Shown here piece after piece: positions 55,986 through 64,000 of a DNA stretch of 64,000 nucleotides. This stretch comes from Chloranthus sessilifolius (lineage: Eukaryota; Streptophyta; Magnoliopsida; Chloranthales; Chloranthaceae): positions 69,148,671 through 69,212,670 of the forward strand of contig CM037598.1 in the NCBI GenBank assembly GCA_021018995.1. Reading direction: 5' to 3'. The position numbers were made by a program, and so were the translations under genes. Within the stretch, counting starts at the first letter, position 1, and each line of letters starts with the position of its first letter. The notes beneath the pieces were generated by a model. That model did no database searches. It was not told the origin of the DNA and saw only the letters and a list, made by a program, of their open reading frames with translations.

Positions 55986-56793
55986 CCTACTTATGTCGAC
56001 TTAGTTTGACAAAGACAAGCCCGAATGTGGGTCTTTGAACTGGTTTCTTGGGAGAAATGCTCCCGGGGACTGCTGTGTATGTTATTGGGTCCCTCCTTTC
56101 CGTTTCCTAGGGATACACGGCTGAATTTTGGGTTGTCTATGTTCTCACCAATGCGGGTTTTACGGCCTGATCGGAATTGGTAACCAATGATATACCTCCC
56201 ATAGCGCCTTCTCGAATCTTGGAAGGGGTGGTTCTTTTCAGGATCATCACCACTAGGGCTGTCACCTTACTGGGAATCGGGTAAATTGTTTCTGTGCCTA
56301 AACCCCCCGAAAACTACCCAAAAATACAAAAATAAATTCAATTATATCCCCACACTGTTGGTTCACTTTTAATTACAGATTTTTAAAGGGGAGTAAAATT
56401 AAGTCCAAAAAACGGGTCGAGGATGACAAGCTCGTGCCGCCTCAACGGGCCGGCGTTCAAAGGTGAGATATGATGACCGAAATAAAGTATGCAAGTAGGC
56501 CCGCCAAATGGCTAAGGCTTGTAAATGACTGAAATTTAAATGATGTGAAAAGTAAATGTGAGCGAGCCCGCCAAACGGCTAAGGCGGCTTAAATGACAAG
56601 AATAGGAAAAACAAAAATTTAAAGGCGCACGTAGGCCCGCCAATCGGCTAAGGCACTTAAAGGACTGAATCGTAGGGGTGAGTATGTTAGTAAAAACAAC
56701 AAAAATATAAAAAAAAGCAGAAAATAAGAAGAAAACAGCAGTGGTTAGTAACAAAAAAACAAGGCCAACAAGAGGGGAAGCGCTAGGGTGAAA

Positions 56794-56811
56794 TCCCCAG
56801 CAGAGTCGTCA
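56794..56811 (-). promoter_or_regulatory. Primer-binding site of element H
   Basis: TGACGACTCTGCTGGGGA on the minus strand lies two bases after the LTR end. It matches the TGGCGACTCTGCTGGGGA-like primer site of plant Tat elements with one difference. Confidence 0.7.
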
Positions 56812-57509
56812 TCTGTGCGACCGTGGATCCTCTCGAACCCGTCGCGGCGATGCGCTTGCTTTTAATGAAAATGTAGAGTCGCCACCCGGAGCTTTTGGTG
56901 ACCCAGGAAACCTTCAAATCAATATTTTGAGCACCGAAGTGCTAAATATGACTCTGATTTACCGGTCTTTGCCAAAGGCTCTAGGGTAGGGGCTTCGGTT
57001 ATCGATCGGGAAGGGTTTAGGCACCCGATCAACCCGCATGTAGCGGTCTCTATCTATGGCGAAAAAGAAAAATAAAAGGGCGGAGTTTCCCCTTTCCCAA
57101 AGCCAATACGGTCCTATCCAGCTTTGAGTCAAACCGAAATTTCGGCGGCGTAACTGCTTGAATCCTTGGACGGAGGAGACACTGAGAAGGTAGAGGAAGA
57201 GAGGGGTGAGCCGGAGCTCACGGGCCCTTGTTGCACCGTGGAAGATCTTCGCTTTGGCATGCTTTCGATGGCTTAAACGGTATGGAAATAGACTCTAATG
57301 CAAAGATTTGATAGATAGAGAGTGTAGAGTGAAGCTAGGGAATAGATTTTGGCTAAAAGAAGGTGATCTAATGGTTGAAATAGAATGGAATAGGTGATTC
57401 AAGCTTGCTAGAATTCTGGAAAATAAATGGCATTTTCTCTTAGTAGGACTCTCTCTCTTAAATTCTCTAATCAACCAAAATTTTCAATCCTTTGGGAAGA
57501 GGGGGGCCC

Positions 57510-57524
57510 CTCTATTTATAGAGA
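57510..57524 (-). promoter_or_regulatory. TATA box of the H LTR
   Basis: TCTCTATAAATAGAG on the minus strand is a strong plant TATA box, 270-480 bases downstream (element sense) of the palindrome array. Confidence 0.7.
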
Positions 57525-57788
57525 AGGGATGGGTTAGGGGCTTGCTTAAGAGCTAATGGGTTTAGCAATTAGGTAATCCCCCATCTAAGGTTTTCTAGGT
57601 TTTCAAGGTCCTAGGGTTTTGGGGAAACTGATTTCAATGGCAGATGATGGGGTGAGACCAAAGGTGACTTAAGGGTTGCCAATAAGCTCAAAGGGGGTGC
57701 AACCAATCTCAAGACACCCACCTTAACTAAGGGGATGGTCAAAGGGTCAAACTAGATGAAGGAAATTCGAACAATGATGATTCAAGCT

Positions 57789-57999
57789 AGTAAGCGTATA
57801 TATTATATCGCCCATTTAGAACGATAAATTTCTAAAAACAAGGGAGCCTTGGGAAGATGAAGCCCGTGGTGGGTCCCACCTATGCTGGGCATATATATTA
57901 TATACGCTCGGCCAAATTTCCCCCAAAATAGGCAGGCATATATAATATATACGCCTGACTAATCTGGGGCTAAATTGGCTGGGCGTATGTAATATCCAC
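57789..57999. repeat. H palindrome array 4, in the LTR U3
   Basis: Four worn copies (about 57790, 57890, 57935, 57980) of the GGGCGTATA/TATACGCCC palindrome with GGCCAAATTT-like spacers, the same motif as arrays 1-3. Confidence 0.88.
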
Positions 58000-59545
58000 T
58001 CTTGAGCAAAATTTTTATGATTTTATGTGAAACTTCAATCGGCCATAACTTTTGAACCGTAGCTCCAAATTGGGTGGTCTTTGGCTTGTTAGAAAGCTGG
58101 AGAAGTCCTCTTTCCAATGGTATATGGCTCATCCTTGGTAATAGTTTGTGTAAAATTCTGTAGCTACCCTCCCATCAACTGCTCAGAAAGGTTCAAGTTA
58201 GGTATGGGCAGGGAATCTCGGGTTTAGGGGTGATCTCTTAGGGTTGGGGAATGGTTCTAAAGGGTTCAGGGTGATTCCTAAAGGTCTGGGTGGATTCCTA
58301 CGGGTTCAGGGGTGCCATTGGAAGCACAGGGGTACATCTCTCCCGAAGTACAGATTGATTGGGCCTTGGGCCAAATTTGGGTGTCTACAATATGATAAAT
58401 TCCTAACAATGAAGGTATTTTTGGATGCATGAGTACACGTACAAGCAAATACAAGTAAGCATGAGTAAAGGTAGGGAGTTTACCTTACTAATCTATATGT
58501 TATTTTCTCACTCTCGTTTGATTGCAAGTTATGGAGGATGCCCATATATGATCATGAATGCTTATATAACTTTATACCCAAGCCAGTTTTATATAGTGTA
58601 CTACAAGTTCATGTCAGTTTTAGTCATGTGATATAGTTTTAGTCATGTGATATAGTTTACTATGAGGTTAGTCAATAAGTGGTTACAGATGACTATGGCA
58701 GTTTAGTCTTGATGGATCATTAAGGATAATAGATATCAGTTTTGATGTATGTTTTGCATGACTACTCAAGTCAATTTTGAGTTATGATTATGATAGGTCC
58801 AGATTCGACGTCTGATTTTGTATGGATATGCTATAGTTAGTTTTTTTTTCGCATCTTGGATAGTATATGATATATATACTTATTTTCGTTTAAGAAAATG
58901 TTAAATTCGATATATTGATATACATGTAAGGCTATACGTCTGATGTTCTGCTGTAAGGATGCTAGTAATATATGCATCTACTGTGATTGCATGCTTATGA
59001 TCAGATCACCTCGGGTATGCTAGTTAAGTGTAATTTGATGCATGCTTATGATCATCAGATTAGTTTGATGTATGAGCGTATGCTAAATCAGTTTTAAAGA
59101 TGATATATGATTATGAGCATATCAGTTCCATAAGATAAGCTTGACATATGTTATTATGTTTGGAATATTGTCAAATCAATTTAGATGACTTGATATAGAT
59201 CAGTAGATGAATATGTATGTATGATGATACTAGATGAATTTAGACGAAGTATAATGTATGCACGTGCTAGTTTTCAATATATGACTATGACTGATGATGT
59301 TAGATCAATTTAGAGAGCTTCAGACTTGATATATGCTTTACATGATTATGATGCTAGTTCAGCTTGAATACATGAATATCAATGATTATGATAATTGCAG
59401 TCATATATGATCATGTGAGTTCAGCTATTCAAATCAGTTTTGCTATATGATATCTGTTCATGATATTGTTGCATACATGTTAGCATGCATTATTCATGTA
59501 CTGTTATCCTTGATGTCATGTACACGTCTTTATTCTCGTCTTGAA

Positions 59546-59801
59546 ACAAGTGATCCCGCTAACTCGGGAGCTTGATATCTCATCCAAGTAATTCCGCTAA
59601 CTCTAGAGCTTGATATCTCGTCTAAGTGATCCTGCTAACTCGGGAGCTTGATATCTCGTCCAAGTGATCCTGCTAACTCGGGAGCTTGATTTTTTCGGTC
59701 CAAGTGATCCCGCTAACTCGGGAGCTTGATTTTCTCTGTCCAAGTGATCCCGCTGACTCGGGAGCTTGACAAGTGACCCCACTAACTCGGGAGCTTGATT
59801 T
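59546..59801 (+). repeat. Seven copies of a ~38 bp unit in LTR G
   Basis: The unit is CAAGTGATCCCGCTAACTCGG followed by GAGCTTGATATCTCGTC. It contains an imperfect inverted core CCCGCTAACTCGGG. Copies vary in the tail. Confidence 0.92.
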
Positions 59802-60127
59802 TCTTATTTCTTGAATATGTCTTGTTTCAGTATGATTTCTATAATTGTCCAACATGATTCCTTGTTAGTATGATTCCTCGTATTTGTTCAGCATGAATCT
59901 GTCAGCATGATACAATATTTGCATAATTTATTGCTTTTTATACTATATGTTGCTAGAATAAATACTAAATGTTGCTAGAATAGATATAAGGTAAGATATA
60001 ATGTGTTTAGTTTTATCATTTATGCATCTAGAAGTGAATTGGAAATCTAACTTATAAAGTAGCACTTTAAATGTCCTTGCTGAGCTTTGATGATAACTCA
60101 TCTTACGACTTCATGTCTTAGCTGCAG

Positions 60128-60219
60128 ATATTGACTGTGACCCTGAGCACGAGACTGATCCTACCTACCAGCCTGAGGAGGACGAGGAGGAAGGTTCTAC
60201 TGAGGACTTATTTCCTTGA
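60128..60219 (+). CDS. Conserved acidic mini-exon in LTR G
   Basis: It is 92 nt after CTTAGCTGCAG, in the shared phase, strongly acidic (PEEDEEEGSTEDLFP-stop). It preserves the D-P...Y-x-P-E-x-E layout of the other copies. Confidence 0.5.
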
Positions 60220-60517
60220 GAGGTTTGAGAGAGAGAGATGTGTTTTAAACATTAAACATGTATAGATAGCAGTGCGGTTTAAGATAGTTTACTACTTCAT
60301 GTATAGGTTTCTATTATATTCTTGTTCAGTTTGTAATTTTAGATAAATGAATGAATATCAGTTGTTGCCATATTTCTACGTATCAGAGTTAATTCAATTC
60401 GCTTCTGCATATATAACACTTTGTACACAATGCCCTTGTATGACAGGATCATTTTAGGTGATTCGACGATGCGACCTTTCCCATTTACGAGAAGGGAAAA
60501 AGTCGGGCTGTCACAGG

Positions 60518-60530
60518 TGGTATCAGATCC
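60518..60530 (+). promoter_or_regulatory. Primer-binding site of G (tRNA-Met type)
   Basis: TGGTATCAGATCC lies two bases after the LTR end and matches the initiator Met tRNA complement. Confidence 0.8.
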
Positions 60531-60867
60531 CGACGTTAAGTCTTTGGAGACTTAACTCTGGCACAGATATATGGCAAGACTTCTGATGTTCGTTCAATGT
60601 TAGAGCCTAGGATTTAGATCTTCTAGGGACTCTATATCAATAGGTTCTGTTAGAGCATAGGTTGTGGATCTGTACGACCACGTTTGACTGAAGTAATCGG
60701 TCAATATTATCGATCTATATGAACACGTTTAATGGAAGTACTCGGTCAATAGTGATCGAAGTACACTGCTAGGATCCAAGTTAGGATGTAACTTTTGGCA
60801 AGTCATTGGCTCTTGATGATCACAATCATTATTAATTAGAACATTTGTTTCATGTCGAGAGATCAAT

Positions 60868-61485
60868 ATGCCAAATAGCAAAAGAGCTAGGACCACGCAT
60901 GCTAGAAAGAATGATTATGAACAAACTCGGCAACTACTAGAGATAATGGTCAAAACCATGGCCCAGCAGACTGAGTTACTTACGAAACTAGTACAGCCCA
61001 GTACACGCACTTCTTCGCCCGCACTCGTTGGGTCATGCTCACGGTGCGGAATATAGCACAAGACAGGGAAATATAGGTGGGCCACAGGTGAGTGTTTCAG
61101 ATATGGCAGACTAGGACATCTGATAAAAGATTACCCTATGGAAAAAATGAAAAAGACGACACCCAAATCGCAGCAACCTGCTCAAGGTGTTTATCCAAAA
61201 CTGACTATATCTACACCTTTGGGGTCATTCCGTCACTCGAACCCTAATATAACGGGAGTGTTTGGAGTTTCACAAATTTCATGCACCTTGTCATCCATTC
61301 CATTAGCATTCTATAGAAAATGTTGGAAGATACATAATATGGATGAATGCCGTAGAGCGTCTGGGGCGTGCTTTCATTGTGGTATGATGGGATATCAGAT
61401 TAAGGATTGCTCAGAGATAGTGAGAACGACATCAAAGACGACACAAGATGCCCAAACCAGCAACGATATTATCTACGACATGTGA
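60868..61485 (+). pseudogene. gag remnant of G
   Basis: It starts MPNSKRARTTHARKNDYEQT and ends with a zinc knuckle CFHCGMMGYQIKDC. It is much shorter than a full Tekay gag: the capsid core is missing. Confidence 0.75.
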
Positions 61486-61639
61486 ACTATTTAGTTATAA
61501 GTTATTTAAATTGTTTATGAGAAAGGTACATCTAGGTAAATAATTTATATATGTGTACATCTAGTATATTATTTTCTTTTCATCGATTTTAGAAATGATA
61601 AATTTATATTTTGTTAAGTAGACACAATTTAGCTAACAC

Positions 61640-63126
61640 TAGTATATATATATATATATATTAGATACCTTGCAATTGTTTCCAGAGGATGCGTACTTGT
61701 TGTATGAGGCACATGTTTTGGTAGATCCTAGATCAGCACATTCCTTTGTTACACCCAATTTGTTGAAAAGTTAGGAAAGTTGGGAGCCGTCCCAGAACCT
61801 CTCAACTTTATTGTGACGTGTCAGTTTCGACTAGATAGTCTATCACTACTCCCATGATATGTCGATCAATCATCGTCGTACTCTAAGGTCACGACGACTA
61901 TGACGCAGTAGCCGATTGATCTTACTCGATATACTCAATATGCAAGGATTGAGAAAGGGTTATCAGACCGAGTGTGTCTCTGTAGGACGCACCGGTATTA
62001 TTCGTGAAGAAGAAAGATGGGTCAATGCATCTTTGCATTGACTACCATCAATTAAATAAGCTGACGATCAAGAATCATTATCCGCTCCCCACAATCGATG
62101 ATCTCTTTGATCAAGTATAAGGAGCACACTGGTTTTTGAAGCTTGATTTATGATCGAGATATCACCATATGAAGGTCAACGCTAAAGATATTTCAAAGAT
62201 AGCTTTTCAAACACATTTTGGTCACTACGAGTTTTTTGTCATAAGTCAGCCTATGTCATTCATCTTGGTAGCATGAAGATGTATCAGGACTTAAAGAAGA
62301 CGTTTTGGTGGAGTGCCTTGAAGCGTCAAAATTGGTTGACATCTATCTAAAAGAGATAGTCAGACTACATGGGATACCAGTGAGTATTGTGTCAGATCAC
62401 GATCCGTTATATACCTCCCGCGTCTGGTAGAGTTTCCAAGAAGAAATGGGTTCCAAGTTGGAATTCAGTTCTGCATTTCATCCTCAGACCGACGGTCATA
62501 CAGAAAGGGTAAAGGGCCGGCCTATATGCTGGATTACCAAGGATCATGGGATAAGCACTTACCCCTGATCGAATTCGCATATGATAATAGCTTCCAATTG
62601 AGCATCGACATGGCACCAGTTGAGGCACTGTATAGACGCCGATATAAATCCCCGATTAACTGGGGAGAAGTTGGTGAATGTCTTATTTTGGGCCCTAACT
62701 TGATAGAAAGTACCAATGCGGTTGTACACATCATTCGTGAGTAACTGAATAGTGCTCAGAGTCGGCAAAAGAGTTATGTCGATCTCAAACAAGGCAAGTT
62801 AAGTCCTCGTTATGTTGGACCATTCCCAGTTTTGGGCAAAGTTGGTGAAGTAGTATACCGAGTTTCGTTACCTCTACATTTTTCCAGCGTACACGATATA
62901 TTTCACGTATCTATGCTGAGGAAGTACGTTAGTAAAACCACTAGATATGCAGGAAGAGTTAACAGTAACTGAAGAGCCAGCTCAGATATTGGATCATAGA
63001 GACCAAATCTTGGGTACAAAATGTATTCCACTCATATTGGTCCAATGGAAGACTCACAGTTCACATGAGGCTACGTGGGAACGTGAAGCTGATATTCGCG
63101 CTCAGTATCCCCATTTGTTTCCCTAA
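61640..63126 (+). pseudogene. pol remnants of G
   Basis: Fragments of protease (about 61690-61800), RT (about 61950-62240; [10 protein letters not shown]-like, [14 protein letters not shown]), integrase (about 62270-62760; FAYDNSFQLSIDMAPVEALYRRR) and the C-terminal KLSPRYVGPFPV and chromodomain tail (VQWKTHSSHEATWEREADI, about 63045-63126). Large internal deletions and many breaks. Confidence 0.75.
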
Positions 63127-63305
63127 GGTACATTATTTATTGAATTTGTTCAAATAACTTACTGCATATGATATATATAAAAGTTTCGTATGTATTGCCC
63201 GAATACTTATGTCTAAATTAGAAGTAAAGAAATAGATGGATATTCAATTTTATGGTTTAAGGTTTAGGGTTTTCGAGGACGAAAATCCCTTAAGTAGGGA
63301 AGAGT

Positions 63306-64000
63306 GTAACAACCGCCACATTTTGATCCTGACAACATCGGGTACGAACTTGAGTAGGGTCAGACTTGTGCCAAAAATGTGATACAAAGAACTGAGTTGG
63401 AATTTTGAGGATGACTGTTAAATAGTGGAGCTGAAGTGGAGTAGAAAATACCCCGGCAAGCCAAGCCTGATAGGCCTGCCGCGAAAACTTTACAGGCTTG
63501 CCGCGACAACCTTATGCTTAGACCACTGTTTGGTATTGTGGTCATAACGTTTAATCCCAAACTCTAATTAGAATGATTCTTGATGCGTTGGAAAGGGGAC
63601 AACGAGCCCTACAATATTTATGAAGAAATCAAGTTCTGAATCTAACGTTTAAAGGGTTAAAAATTAGTGACAAGTTATAGTAAGATGTTCAGCCTGGCTG
63701 CTTGCCGAGGCAACCCCTATGGCTTGCCGAGGCAAGCCTATGTTGGTTGTTGCACCTGCCTCGACGGCCCTTTGGTCTATTTTTGAGGTGTGTGAGTTGA
63801 CTCTATTGCTCGCTACCTTTGTAGAGCATGTAGGTCAGGTCTAAGATGACCTTGTATTTATTTGATATACTAACACCAGGCATCTTAAACCATAGGTGCA
63901 ACTTGGTGCACATGACAAATTCCTAACAATGAAGGTGTTTTTGGATGCATGAGTACACGTACAAGCAAATACAACTAAGCGTGAGTAAAGGTAGGGAGTT
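63306..64000 (+). mobile_element. 3' LTR of G (continues beyond the window)
   Basis: It begins TGTAACAACCGCCACATTTTG after the polypurine tract. It carries a GGCTTGCCGAGGCAAGCC palindrome array. The last 86 bases match 58396-58480. Confidence 0.85.
63452..63775. repeat. GGCTTGCCGAGGCAAGCC palindrome array in LTR G
   Basis: Full or partial copies lie near 63453, 63470, 63494, 63698, 63720 and 63757, all built on GCTTGCC and GGCAAGC half-sites. Confidence 0.8.

Larger units (their letters stand above)
37700..58389 (-). mobile_element. Ty3/Gypsy LTR retrotransposon H (Tat type) with two antisense genes
   Basis: On the minus strand: 5' LTR (58389-56814), primer site, leader with palindrome array, gag, Pro-rich and protease/G-patch region, RT, RNase H, second (archaeal-type) RNase H, integrase, tandem-repeat-rich 3' region, then two plus-strand genes of the PMD and DUF7745 types. 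The second RNase H and antisense extra genes are hallmarks of Tat-type (Retand/Ogre-like) elements. No 3' LTR copy was recognised, so the left limit is approximate. Coding parts are broken in several places. Confidence 0.82.
56814..58389 (-). mobile_element. 5' LTR of element H
   Basis: 1576 bp; minus-strand start TGTAGACACCCAAATTTGG, end GGTCGCACA. It contains a U3 palindrome array (57789-57999), a TATA box (57524-57510) and a leader. Its right edge abuts the truncated LTR of G; atatg at 58390-58394 is the expected target duplication but its partner is missing. Confidence 0.85.
58390..60515 (+). mobile_element. 5' LTR of G (5'-truncated)
   Basis: It ends AAGTCGGGCTGTCACA like the other Tekay LTRs. 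It contains a 38-bp minisatellite, the TGAGCT...AACTCA hairpin and the mini-exon. Confidence 0.85.
58390..64000 (+). mobile_element. Ty3/Gypsy element G (Tekay type), internally deleted, runs off the window
   Basis: Partial 5' LTR 58390-60515, tRNA-Met primer site, short internal region (2.8 kb) with remnants of gag, RT, integrase and chromodomain tail, polypurine tract (AAGTAGGGAAGAG) and 3' LTR from 63306. 58396-58500 and 63915-64000 are nearly identical, confirming the LTR pair. The first ~600 bases of the LTR are missing on the 5' side, where element H abuts. Confidence 0.88.

Overview
The window is nuclear DNA from a flowering plant with a large, transposon-rich genome. The evidence is several nested Ty3/Gypsy LTR retrotransposons of the Tekay chromovirus and Tat types, tRNA-derived SINEs, CACTA-type MITEs, foldback elements, and one intact host gene split by canonical GT-AG introns. 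The moderate codon GC of that gene argues against a grass. I cannot name the species.

Layout. (1) 1-3403 and 18094 onward: the 3' internal end and LTR of a Tat-like element (B). (2) 3404-18093: a Tekay-type chromovirus (A) inserted in B, with a matching 5-bp target duplication (catgt). A carries an extra ORF behind its own TATA box, and its 5' LTR holds a solo LTR of another Tekay family (S, 3812-5950). (3) About 18.3-20.3 kb: a partial Tekay LTR (E). (4) 20.3-24.2 kb: small DNA transposons, a duplicated segment with a SINE in only one copy, and foldback repeats. (5) 24387-35205, minus strand: the only host gene, a six-exon membrane-anchored receptor-like kinase that stays open through every splice junction although its introns are full of transposons, a LINE-type RNase H remnant and a minisatellite. 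(6) 35.2-37.7 kb: small repeats and a Tekay LTR fragment (K). (7) About 37.7-58.4 kb, minus strand: a large Tat-type element (H) with gag, G-patch, protease, RT, two RNase H domains and integrase. H also carries two antisense genes reading on the plus strand: a multi-exon plant mobile domain (PMD) gene and a DUF7745-like gene. (8) 58.4-64.0 kb: an internally deleted Tekay-type element (G) whose 3' LTR runs off the window.

Two patterns run across these unrelated-looking pieces and are the main discoveries. First, six LTR copies from five Tekay-type families carry the same kind of short acidic, proline-containing reading frame. Each starts right after a 3' splice-site-like motif, in the same phase, and ends at a stop. 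Second, nearly every LTR family carries its own array of short CpG-containing palindromes, different in sequence from family to family. In A and H the same family-specific array recurs beside the promoters of the extra genes the element carries. One inference is that these are family-specific recognition sites for a factor made by the element or the host, comparable to the self-recognition motifs of anti-silencing proteins in some plant DNA transposons.

The LTR elements are treated as fossils. A and H look structurally rich but broken in several places, G is heavily deleted, and S is a solo LTR.
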